A DNA stretch of 5,642 bases from Flavobacterium sp. (GTDB lineage Bacteria > Bacteroidota > Bacteroidia > Flavobacteriales > Flavobacteriaceae): contig NZ_JASLCE010000062.1 in the NCBI RefSeq assembly GCF_030146175.1, positions 1-5,642 of the forward strand. Reading direction: 5' to 3'. Numbering within the stretch: the stretch's first letter is position 1; the number at the start of each line of letters is the position of its first letter. The position numbers were made by a program, and so were the translations under genes. Below are positions 1 to 5,609 of the stretch, in pieces. The notes under the pieces are model-generated. The model did not search any database. It saw nothing but the letters and a program-made list of their open reading frames with translations, and was not told where the DNA came from.

Positions 1-247
1 TTAGGTTGGACATTGCTAAGAATCGGGTAGGTTCCTCCATTGAACAAAAAAATTCCGCTCGTTCCGAAACAGCATAGCCTTTACCATTATCGGTTAACGT
101 TACAATAGCTATCGTCTTGGCATCATCACCGGACATTCCTATCTCGGTATCCCATTTCCATCGTAGGTTGTCTGTTCCGCCAACCAAAATAACATTTTTG
201 TCAATATCGATCCAATTGACTACAAGGTGTGTAAGTGTTTCACTCAT
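1..247 (-). CDS. Hypothetical protein, N-terminal fragment cut by the window edge
   Basis: Reading the minus strand from the ATG at 245-247 gives 82 codons without a stop, running off the left edge, so only the N-terminus is seen. The protein begins MSETLTHLVVNWIDIDKN and continues with short hydrophobic stretches alternating with charged turns (TIAIVTLTDNG around residues 46-56), which suggests a beta-rich soluble domain. There is no signal peptide or membrane segment. I do not recognise the family. The ATG lies 46 bp after the stop of the preceding 230-residue gene, is co-directional with it, and has the A-rich upstream sequence usual in Bacteroidota starts. It is therefore probably the fourth gene of the operon that starts at 2375. 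By position it could be another immunity protein, but nothing in the fragment proves this. Confidence 0.6.
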   Translation of the reverse strand, partial: MSETLTHLVVNWIDIDKNVILVGGTDNLRWKWDTEIGMSGDDAKTIAIVTLTDNGKGYAVSERAEFFCSMEEPTRFLAMSNL

Positions 248-291
248 TTTATTTTGTATTATGGTTATTAGCGGGTCGTTTCTTCGATTTA

Positions 292-342
292 ATTTAATCG
301 TAATCCGCTATTTGAACTTTTAACCAATCTTCTAATGCTTTA
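292..342. repeat. 51-bp perfect direct repeat, copy 1 (3' end of downstream paralog)
   Basis: These 51 bases are identical to 1681-1731. They cover the last 15 codons of the gene at 294-986, its TAA stop and two bases beyond. Identity breaks at base 343 and at base 291. The paralogous proteins are only about 60% identical overall, so perfect DNA identity here, synonymous positions included, points to recent exchange or selection at this end. The two copies bracket one paralog plus the Imm11-like gene, with 1389 bp from the start of one to the start of the other. Confidence 0.9.
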
Positions 343-986
343 AATTTTTCGGTTGTAATATGATTTTTGTAATTCGAAATTTTATGAAGTAACGTTTCAT
401 AATCCTCTAAATCGTAATACAGTGCTTTTGGATCTTCTCCAAGTTCAATCATTTCCTCATGCCAGATGATCACTTCATTTGCCTGTTCCACATAATAATC
501 GGCAATGAGCTGTTTGGAATCGGTATAATTTTGAATCAGGTATTCTCCAAAATCATAATGCCAACGATCGAAATTGCTCGGACCATTGAAATATAAGGTT
601 CCGTCTGTAATCTCATATCGGTAAATATCTTCCGGGATTACGTAGAATAAGCTATCTTCCAAATAGAGCGCCATATCCTTTAGAAAGACATTAAAGTCGT
701 TGTCAAAACCATACTTGCTACCACTTTGTATGCAGACATAAATACCGGGTTCCTTGCAATCAATTACCCTTTCTGTTGCATATACCGAGTATCTTCTCAC
801 TTTACCATCCGGCGTATTGGTGACAAATGTATTTTCAAAAACGTTCAGTTCGTTTCCAATAGTATTAGTTTTATTAATGCCATATTTTTCTGAAAAGAGA
901 CTTTCTTTGTCTTTGCGAACCCGAAGGATAGCACCGGAATTCAGCATTCTTGATTTAAGTTGGTATACGGAATGTAGTGTTCCCAT
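294..986 (-). CDS. Uncharacterised 230-aa protein, downstream paralog of a tandem pair (putative immunity-type)
   Basis: This 230-residue soluble protein has no signal peptide or membrane segment and is about 60% identical, by hand alignment, to the protein at 1683-2375. The two share the N-terminus MGTLH.VYQLK, a GAILRVR block at about residues 18-24, PDGKVRRY and YATER near 60-73, YLEDSLFYVI near 107-116, RYEIT.GTLY near 122-131, and a C-terminus ending ALEDWLKVQIADYD. They diverge at about residues 36-49. The ATG at 984-986 is chosen because the paralog starts at the same MGTLH and both are preceded by TTACAAA plus an A-rich stretch. The gene follows the Imm11-like gene by 17 bp and is followed by the edge fragment after 46 bp. 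I do not recognise the family and see no catalytic motif. The immunity role is inferred only from duplication and SUKH/Imm11-like neighbours. Confidence 0.85.
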   Translation of the reverse strand: MGTLHSVYQLKSRMLNSGAILRVRKDKESLFSEKYGINKTNTIGNELNVFENTFVTNTPDGKVRRYSVYATERVIDCKEPGIYVCIQSGSKYGFDNDFNVFLKDMALYLEDSLFYVIPEDIYRYEITDGTLYFNGPSNFDRWHYDFGEYLIQNYTDSKQLIADYYVEQANEVIIWHEEMIELGEDPKALYYDLEDYETLLHKISNYKNHITTEKFKALEDWLKVQIADYD

Positions 987-1003
987 TTTTTGTAATAGCG
1001 GCT

Positions 1004-1672
1004 TTAGTCAAATAAAATTTCGGTATCAATAGGGCGGAAATCAAATCCGGTCAGTTTATTTTCTTCAATGGCATTTTTTACTTTTTCGTTACAGATTAAG
1101 CCTATTCCAAAAGCGGGAGTGATATCAAAACACCCAGCGATTTTTAATGATTTCGACTTTAAATCCCAACCGGCTTCATCTTCAATGTCATCAAATAATA
1201 TTCTAAACTTAGCTTTATAATCTTCAAAGTCGTCTACAGCTATTATCGCTCCCGATTTTTCATAAATATCGTTATATTCAATAAATTCAGATTTTTTAAA
1301 ATCTATTTTGCTTGTAGCGCCATATTCGTACCAAAGAAAACGATAGGGATGAGGCGTTCCGCGGCGAAAAATAGTCATGGGATGAAAACTGCCGTTTATT
1401 GTAAAGGTTTCTAAAATCTGAGAACATTTTTCACTGAGAAATAAACCACTGGATGTGATGACAAAATTATTAGAAACACAGTCTGAAAGCCTCGAATTAT
1501 TATGCAAAACAAAATTATTAAGGTCGGGAATGTCATCTTCTGATTTCCATTTGCTTATGATACCCCATTGCGAAGCTCTTGCTTCATGAAAACCGATTTT
1601 TAATTCTTTTACCTGAGGATATTTACCAATTATTTTCGAATCGGTTTCTTGTTTTATTTCAAAGTATTTCAT
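1004..1672 (-). CDS. DUF1629/Imm11- or Imm43-like putative immunity protein
   Basis: This is a 222-residue cytoplasmic protein starting MKYFEIKQETDSKI. Its layout resembles the DUF1629/Imm11 and Imm43 immunity proteins found next to polymorphic toxins. A short N-terminal strand is followed by a central block at about residues 69-115 (NFVITSSGLFLSEKCSQIL, then HPMTIFRRG and PYRFLWY). Next comes KIDFKKSEF near 122-130, like the 'iDf..S.F' stretch I associate with these families. The C-terminal block (GIGLICNEKVKNAIEE, then LTGFDFRP, about 189-213) matches the usual ending in which a helix precedes a 'TG..F.P' turn. If the assignment holds, it would bind and neutralise a toxin domain in the cytoplasm. 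It sits 10 bp after one 230-aa paralog and 17 bp before the other, so it is surely co-transcribed with them. The assignment rests on remembered motif patterns, and no toxin gene is visible. Confidence 0.7.
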   Translation of the reverse strand: MKYFEIKQETDSKIIGKYPQVKELKIGFHEARASQWGIISKWKSEDDIPDLNNFVLHNNSRLSDCVSNNFVITSSGLFLSEKCSQILETFTINGSFHPMTIFRRGTPHPYRFLWYEYGATSKIDFKKSEFIEYNDIYEKSGAIIAVDDFEDYKAKFRILFDDIEDEAGWDLKSKSLKIAGCFDITPAFGIGLICNEKVKNAIEENKLTGFDFRPIDTEILFD

Positions 1673-1680
1673 ACTTAATT

Positions 1681-1731
1681 ATTTAATCGTAATCCGCTAT
1701 TTGAACTTTTAACCAATCTTCTAATGCTTTA
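1681..1731. repeat. 51-bp perfect direct repeat, copy 2 (3' end of upstream paralog)
   Basis: Identical to 292-342. It spans the last 15 codons and stop of the gene at 1683-2375 plus two following bases. The sequences part at base 1732 (T against A) and just outside at 1680. The Imm11-like start codon lies only nine bases beyond the repeat, so recombination between the copies would remove the Imm11-like gene and the other paralog precisely, leaving an intact 230-aa gene. Confidence 0.9.
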
Positions 1732-2375
1732 TATTCTTCCGGAGTACTAGTATTTTTGTAATTTGAAATATTATCGAGTAATTCTTCATACTCGTCTACA
1801 TCATACAAATCTTTTGGATTTTCACCCTCTTCAATCATTTCATTATGCCGTACTAGCATTTCGTATGTTTGATCAGCATAATAATCGCCAATAATTGGCT
1901 CGGCATCGGTATAATTTGCTTTTAAGTATTTTCCAAAATCATAATTCCAAACACTAAAATCGCGGGTGTTTTTATGATATAATGTTCCATTTGTGATTTC
2001 ATACCGGTTGATTATAAGATCCCAGATCACGTAGAATAGGGAATCTTCCAAATAGGCAGCCATCTCATTTATAAGCACATCAAAATCGCTTCCGAAACCA
2101 TTTTTACTGCTATCCTGTATGGATATATAAATACCAAGTTCTTTAAAATCTATGATTCTTTCTGTGGCATAAAGGGCATATCTTCTCACTTTTCCATCCG
2201 GAGCGTTTATGACGAATGTATTGGAAAAAATACCGTGCCCGTCATTGGTATAATCGATTTGAGGATCGGTGTATTTTTCTAAAAAAGCAGTCTCTTTTTC
2301 TCTTCGAACCCGTAGGATGGCACCACAATTTATGACTTTGGGTTTTAACTGATAGACTTCATGTAGTGTTCCCAT
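1683..2375 (-). CDS. Uncharacterised 230-aa protein, upstream paralog and first gene of operon (putative immunity-type)
   Basis: Another 230-residue member of the family seen at 294-986, with the same conserved blocks (MGTLHEVYQLK, GAILRVR, PDGKVRRY, YATER, YLEDSLFYVI, RYEITNGTLY, KALEDWLKVQIADYD). It is rich in Asp, Glu, Tyr and Asn and has no signal peptide, membrane segment or recognisable catalytic motif. The frame stays open to an in-frame TTG 24 bases upstream. I reject that start because the TTG lies inside the -7 promoter element at 2397-2404, and because the ATG at 2373-2375 gives the same MGTLH start and 230-residue length as the paralog. It is probably the first gene of a four-gene operon, with the Imm11-like gene starting 10 bp after its stop. 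The family is unknown to me; antidote function is inferred from context only. Confidence 0.85.
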   Translation of the reverse strand: MGTLHEVYQLKPKVINCGAILRVRREKETAFLEKYTDPQIDYTNDGHGIFSNTFVINAPDGKVRRYALYATERIIDFKELGIYISIQDSSKNGFGSDFDVLINEMAAYLEDSLFYVIWDLIINRYEITNGTLYHKNTRDFSVWNYDFGKYLKANYTDAEPIIGDYYADQTYEMLVRHNEMIEEGENPKDLYDVDEYEELLDNISNYKNTSTPEEYKALEDWLKVQIADYD

Positions 2376-2396
2376 TTCTGTTTGTAATTGGAAGTA

Positions 2397-2430
2397 CAAA
2401 CATATCGTTTTATTTCATTTTTTTGTGAAA
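2397..2430 (-). promoter_or_regulatory. Bacteroidota-type promoter for the paralog/Imm11-like operon
   Basis: On the minus strand the octamer TATGTTTG (2404-2397) matches the Bacteroidota sigma-ABfr -7 consensus TAnnTTTG at every fixed position. A TTTC (2430-2427), one base off the -33 TTTG, lies 22 bp upstream. Transcription would begin about 5 bases downstream of the octamer, giving a leader of roughly 15-18 nt before the ATG at 2375. The -33 match is imperfect, and no mapped start supports the site. Confidence 0.55.
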
Positions 2431-2462
2431 TTTTTTAAAATATTCGTATTTAATCTGATACC

Positions 2463-2493
2463 TGATATCGCGGATTTGTAATCCGTGATATCA
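2463..2493. repeat. 31-bp near-perfect palindrome, REP-like hairpin
   Basis: Bases 2463-2476 pair with 2480-2493 as a 14-bp stem around a 3-base TGT loop. The only irregular pair is 2470/2486, which is G-T on the plus strand and C-A on the minus strand. The inner arms are CGGATT and AATCCG, the outer arms TGATATC and GATATCA. It lies 27 bp after the SUKH-like stop and before the operon promoter. No T-run follows it on either strand, so it is not a standard intrinsic terminator. The CGGATTtgtAATCCG core resembles interspersed palindromes I associate with REP/RAYT elements in Bacteroidota genomes. It could also stabilise the 3' end of the SUKH-like mRNA. Confidence 0.6.
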
Positions 2494-2520
2494 AGGTGTA
2501 CACTGTGATCAATTGTTCTT

Positions 2521-3291
2521 TTATTTGATCAATCTTTTCTGAAGAAAGGATGCGGCATCATTAAATTCCCAGTTATCAATAGAAGCAGAATAATCGGTTC
2601 CGGCATAAACGGCAATAGTGTTATCTTTTTTACCAATAACCGTTTGACTCCAAAAATCAAAATAGTCCAAATAAAATACATGAATACTATCCGGTTGATG
2701 CTTTACTTTATTGCCCTCTGCGAATAAATGAGCTGCCGGCGGAATAAGTGTTCGTATTCCCGAATCGGCAAACTCAATAGCGGATTCACCATAGAATACA
2801 AATTCTTTTACATTATCGGAATCCGACATCCGATTATTAAAAGCAGGTTCCTCAAAATCCAATCCGATCATAGCATGAAACTCATCTCTGACTTCATCTT
2901 CGTATTCTTCATTTTTAATCATATCGGCATAACTCAAATTTTCCGGATCGACATCAAATTGATCCCAGTCAACGATTTCATCTTTATCAAATTCATTCCA
3001 AACCTGACTCGGATTGATATAGCGGAATTCAAATCCATCAAAACACTGATAAAAAGATGCTAATTCCGGATCAATATCTTTGTTAAACAGCTGTTTGTAT
3101 TGCGCTGTCACCATTTGTGCGTTTTCTTCGGATCCTTTTGGAATATACAAATGGGTGATAAACAAATCGGGATTTTGGAGGATATTTTTTATTTTGTCGT
3201 AAACCCGTTGTCCTAAATTCTCGAATGTACTGCCTTTAATTCCTTTGCAGTCTTTTAGGTATTCGATCTGATGTAATAAATCCTGGTTCAT
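2521..3291 (-). CDS. SUKH (SMI1/KNR4)-like putative immunity protein
   Basis: This is a 256-residue, strongly acidic, soluble protein. After an N-terminal helical region of about 45 residues it shows the SUKH hallmark at about residues 73-92: IDPELASFYQCFDGFEF, the usual 'lP.el..fy...nG' turn. The C-terminal half also fits: FVFYGESAIEFADSG (164-178), SIHVFYLDYFDFW (202-214), NTIAVYAG (224-231) and the closing helix NDAASFLQKRL (244-254), equivalent to the final 'sF.eFL'. SUKH proteins are widespread antidotes to bacterial nuclease and other polymorphic toxins, though some have other roles. An acidic insert near residues 100-150 makes it longer than a minimal SUKH domain. Its start lies 63 bp after the 168-aa gene. 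A weak -7-like TACTTTAG at 3344-3337 could give it a promoter of its own. Confidence 0.75.
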   Translation of the reverse strand: MNQDLLHQIEYLKDCKGIKGSTFENLGQRVYDKIKNILQNPDLFITHLYIPKGSEENAQMVTAQYKQLFNKDIDPELASFYQCFDGFEFRYINPSQVWNEFDKDEIVDWDQFDVDPENLSYADMIKNEEYEDEVRDEFHAMIGLDFEEPAFNNRMSDSDNVKEFVFYGESAIEFADSGIRTLIPPAAHLFAEGNKVKHQPDSIHVFYLDYFDFWSQTVIGKKDNTIAVYAGTDYSASIDNWEFNDAASFLQKRLIK

Positions 3292-3354
3292 ATTTTAAAG
3301 AGTAAATGGTGTAATGATTTGAAATTTGATCTGTACCTAAAGTAACCGTTTTTA

Positions 3355-3861
3355 CTATCTGAATTTGTGCTGTTTTCGGATCAGTTCGATTATCGGGACA
3401 AACAGTTCTATCGCTTCTGTTGCCGCTCTCCAGGTATAATCTATGTTTTTATTAGCCAAAAGGATACCAAATTTCCATTCGGAACCGTCCAGAACGATGG
3501 CTTTTTCCTTCCGCAAGCTTTCGGGTAATGCTGTTTGTTCCAGTTTTACTAATTGCTGTTTTAGTCCTGTAATATCGGTTTCGGAAAGCTTTTTTTCATC
3601 GGTAATGATTCGAAGTCGGTCCAGATTATAAATCCCGCTGGTCCATTGGGAGTAGTTGTATTCGGTATCCCATTGTCTGAATCTTGAAAGGATTGTTCCG
3701 TCTGGGGTTTCAACTACAATTATTTTATATGGAAATCCACCAATTGACGGGAATTGGGCGAAATAGGCCACGATTTTTTCTCCATCTTTTAAATCAAAGC
3801 TTTCGACTTCAATTTCGGCCGCACGCATTACGGCTATGGGATCATTTGTAAGTCTTTCCAT
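3355..3861 (-). CDS. Uncharacterised 168-aa protein in the putative immunity array
   Basis: A 168-residue soluble protein starting MERLTNDPIAVMRAAEIEVE. The first 90 residues look beta-rich (KIVAYFAQF near 29-37, YKIIVVETPDGTILSRFRQW near 45-64, GIYNLDRLRIIT near 76-87). A helical stretch follows (LKQQLVKLEQTALPESLRKE, about 100-119), then a strand pair (AIVLDGSEWKFGILLA, 121-136) and a terminal helix (WRAATEAIELFVPIIELIR, 144-162) that is amphipathic rather than membrane-spanning. I do not recognise the family and see no catalytic motif. The start ATG at 3859-3861 has an A-rich leader and no Shine-Dalgarno; a second Met at residue 12 is a less likely start. It lies 95 bp after the 146-aa gene and 63 bp before the SUKH-like gene. 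Small size and setting would suit an immunity or toxin-associated protein, but this is inference. Confidence 0.75.
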   Translation of the reverse strand: MERLTNDPIAVMRAAEIEVESFDLKDGEKIVAYFAQFPSIGGFPYKIIVVETPDGTILSRFRQWDTEYNYSQWTSGIYNLDRLRIITDEKKLSETDITGLKQQLVKLEQTALPESLRKEKAIVLDGSEWKFGILLANKNIDYTWRAATEAIELFVPIIELIRKQHKFR

Positions 3862-3956
3862 TTTTTGAGCCTTTGTTTGTACGGATTTTAAGGTTAAAAA
3901 ACTCAGTTGATCATTAAATAGGAGTAGGGTTTTCCAGATAAAGCAAGCCTGTCCGG

Positions 3957-4397
3957 TTATTCTAAGTCAATTTTAAAATCTTCTTTGAGGAATTCTCTAA
4001 AGTCAGCCCATTCCACTTCATTATGATGCCCACACCATGGGTGAGCATCATTGAAGTCGAATATTTTAGCAAAATCTTCAGACGATTTATCACAACATAG
4101 TAGAAACTCATGGTGTGATCCCCATTCGCCAATAACCAGAAATAGTTTATCATTTTTGGTAAGTTGGTTGGCATCCCGTCGTTCCAAAAATTCATTGTCA
4201 AACATTGCTGTCCATGATGTGGTGTTGGATAATGCTCTTGAAAGACTATATAAATCGCCAACGTCTAATTTTTGGACATTATCCGTATAAATTCGCGGTA
4301 CTTCAAGGTTTTGATCAAGATATTCCGAATCGAAATAAGCGGAGTAAATTTGCTTTAATCGTTCCGTTACTTCCTTGTTGATTTCTTCCTGGGGCAT
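3957..4397 (-). CDS. Uncharacterised 146-aa protein with a His/Cys-rich C-terminal half
   Basis: A 146-residue acidic soluble protein starting MPQEEINKEVTERLKQIYSA, with a helical N-terminus. The second half carries KLFLVIGEWGSHHEFLLCCD (84-103) and KIFDFNDAHPWCGHH (111-125), ending in a helix, WADFREFLKEDF (130-141). The order of strand, acidic turn, strand and final 'F.eFL' helix is reminiscent of the C-terminal part of SUKH proteins, but the diagnostic N-terminal turn is absent, so I leave it unassigned. His95, His96, Cys101, Cys102, His119, Cys122, His124 and His125 cluster in 31 residues and might bind a metal. The start is the ATG at 4395-4397, preceded by CAAAAATCAAAAT. It begins 46 bp after the cyclotransferase stop with no clear terminator between, so readthrough from that gene is possible. 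Confidence 0.75.
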   Translation of the reverse strand: MPQEEINKEVTERLKQIYSAYFDSEYLDQNLEVPRIYTDNVQKLDVGDLYSLSRALSNTTSWTAMFDNEFLERRDANQLTKNDKLFLVIGEWGSHHEFLLCCDKSSEDFAKIFDFNDAHPWCGHHNEVEWADFREFLKEDFKIDLE

Positions 4398-4443
4398 ATT
4401 TTGATTTTTGGGTCTACACGATTTATAGGGTAGTTAGAAACAA

Positions 4444-5520
4444 TTAGTTTTCGATTTTAATTTCAAACATTTTGTCCCAGTTTTTACCAGTCACAAAAAT
4501 GGTTTTGGTTTTAGGATTGTAGGCAATTCCGTTTAAAACGTCCAGATCCGGGTGTGCCGTTACTTTCGATTTAAGATCGCTAAGGTTTACAATAGCTTCT
4601 ACCGCGCCATTTTTCGGATCGATAATCGCAATCGCATCTTTGGTATAAATGTTAGCATAAATTTTACCGTCGATCCATTCCATTTCGTTTACCGCTTTAA
4701 TTTTAGAACCGGCCGTATAAACATTAATATAGTCCACTTCTTTAAAGTCTGCCGGATTTACAAACCAGATTTTTTCGGTTCCGTCCGACATTAGCAGGTT
4801 TTTACCGTCGTTCGATAATCCCCATCCTTCCATTTGTTTAAAATAAGGGAAGGTTTTTTCTTTTGTAAACGTATCGGCATTATAAACGTAGGCTTCGTTA
4901 TTCTGATACGTAAGTTGGTATACTTTATTATTTAATACGGTTGTACCTTCTGCAAATACATTTTGAGGTAATTCGACAATCTTATATACTTTTCCGGTTT
5001 TATAATCGGTTTTGCGCAAACTGGAAATACCGCGCAATCCGGTTCCGTTTCCGGCACCATTTCCGGTACTTTCAATTAAAGTGTCGCGGTAAAATTCCAA
5101 TCCCTGTGTATAGGCCTTGATGTCGTGCGGGTAGGTGTTTAAAATTTTATACTTTAAAAGTTTCGGTTGTACATCCGATACTACTTCAATACGTCCGGTT
5201 ATTTCATTTGATTTTCCTTCCGAATAAACCAAGGCTTTAATATTCTGGTAGCCCAGTTTTTGTTCTTTTAAAGCAAAAGCAAATTTTTCACTTCCTTTAA
5301 CGCGGCCTACAATTTTGTTGTTGATGTAAAAAACAATAGAGTCGACAGGCTTGTTTTCGACATTTTTTATACCCAATCCAAGGCTTTCATTGGGCTGGTA
5401 TACCTCTTTTAAGTCGGTTGTATCGAGGCTAAATAAATTTTCTTCATTTTTTTTTCCGTTGTCACACGAAAAGAAAAAAGAGCTTAATAAAATGAATGCG
5501 AATGCATTATACTTTTTCAT
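4444..5520 (-). CDS. Glutaminyl-peptide cyclotransferase, lipoprotein (Glu_cyclase_2, five-bladed propeller type)
   Basis: A 358-residue member of the plant/bacterial glutamine cyclotransferase family, which turns N-terminal glutamine of peptides into pyroglutamate with release of ammonia. Residues 1-18 are a lipoprotein signal peptide ending FFFS before Cys19. The following acidic/Lys tail (DNGKKNEE) suggests an outer-membrane lipoprotein, facing the periplasm or the surface. Residues about 30-117 form a beta-rich Ig-like spacer. The catalytic propeller (about 123-356) carries the family motifs YPHD (130), YTQGLEF (137), ESTG (150), SSLRKTD (166), FAEGTT (189), GWGLSNDG (232), LMSDGT (243), NEMEWIDGKIYAN (278), LNGIAYNP (329) and VTGKNW (343), so it looks intact. 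The start is the ATG at 5518-5520, giving MKKYNAFAFILLSS. An in-frame start eight codons upstream would put MWYPILIT before the signal peptide and is unlikely. It is divergent from the SRP RNA gene. Confidence 0.93.
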   Translation of the reverse strand: MKKYNAFAFILLSSFFFSCDNGKKNEENLFSLDTTDLKEVYQPNESLGLGIKNVENKPVDSIVFYINNKIVGRVKGSEKFAFALKEQKLGYQNIKALVYSEGKSNEITGRIEVVSDVQPKLLKYKILNTYPHDIKAYTQGLEFYRDTLIESTGNGAGNGTGLRGISSLRKTDYKTGKVYKIVELPQNVFAEGTTVLNNKVYQLTYQNNEAYVYNADTFTKEKTFPYFKQMEGWGLSNDGKNLLMSDGTEKIWFVNPADFKEVDYINVYTAGSKIKAVNEMEWIDGKIYANIYTKDAIAIIDPKNGAVEAIVNLSDLKSKVTAHPDLDVLNGIAYNPKTKTIFVTGKNWDKMFEIKIEN

Positions 5521-5540
5521 GGTTATTAAAATTGGATACC

Positions 5541-5571
5541 ACAATATACAATTGTATTTTATATCTCACAA
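5541..5571 (-). promoter_or_regulatory. Possible promoter of the cyclotransferase gene, with a 12-bp palindrome
   Basis: On the minus strand TATATTGT (5548-5541) keeps four of the six fixed bases of TAnnTTTG. It is preceded after 20 bp by a TTG (5571-5569), an acceptable -33 distance. A perfect 12-bp palindrome, ATACAATTGTAT, lies at 5546-5557, overlapping the upstream edge of this element, and could be an operator. The -7 match is poor, and AT-rich DNA produces such palindromes by chance. Confidence 0.25.
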
Positions 5572-5576
5572 TTGCC

Positions 5577-5606
5577 TTGCAAAAATATAAAAAGATTGTA
5601 TATTTG
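5577..5606 (+). promoter_or_regulatory. Bacteroidota-type promoter for the SRP RNA
   Basis: TATATTTG at 5599-5606 matches the TAnnTTTG -7 consensus exactly. A TTG at 5577-5579 sits 19 bp upstream, the proper -33 spacing. Transcription would start at about 5609-5612, exactly where the recognisable RNA sequence begins. A strong promoter abutting the RNA suits an abundant stable RNA. Confidence 0.75.
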
Positions 5607-5609
5607 CAC

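Noticed and set aside
117..323. Plus-strand open frame of 68 codons with a hydrophobic stretch
   Set aside because: It is antisense to the edge fragment and to the 3' end of the 230-aa gene, and lies across the intergenic gap; it looks accidental.
754..1032. Plus-strand open frame of 92 codons across the start of the downstream paralog
   Set aside because: It is antisense to the conserved N-terminal half of the paralog and crosses the gene junction; no promoter or motif supports it.
292..1731. The two 51-bp repeats as CRISPR repeats or transposon ends
   Set aside because: There are only two direct copies, both lie within coding ends, there is no spacer pattern, no inverted termini and no transposase.
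2376..2399. In-frame TTG start giving a 238-aa version of the upstream paralog (MYFQLQTE extension)
   Set aside because: The TTG lies inside the TATGTTTG promoter element, so it would not be in the transcript, and the paralog starts directly at MGTLH.
2463..2493. The palindrome as a rho-independent terminator
   Set aside because: No U-tract follows the stem on either strand, and on the transcribed strand the stem has a C-A mismatch.
2728..3063. Plus-strand open frame of 111 codons opposite the SUKH-like gene
   Set aside because: It is antisense to a gene with recognisable SUKH features; its Ile/Phe/Lys-rich translation is typical of a shadow of an acidic AT-rich gene.
3342..3356. AGTAA...TTACT inverted repeat downstream of the 168-aa gene
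   Set aside because: The stem is only 5 bp with no T-run in the direction of transcription, so it is not a convincing terminator or operator.
3962..4261. 99-codon open frame on the minus strand inside the 146-aa gene
   Set aside because: It overlaps the 146-aa gene almost fully in another frame and has no independent support such as a leader or family motif.
5521..5544. Start eight codons upstream for the cyclotransferase (MWYPILIT extension)
   Set aside because: It would place extra residues before a standard Lys-Lys lipoprotein signal peptide, and it overlaps the putative -7 promoter element.
5351..5590. Plus-strand open frame of 79 codons over the cyclotransferase 5' end
   Set aside because: It is antisense to the signal peptide and lipoprotein linker and runs into the SRP RNA promoter.
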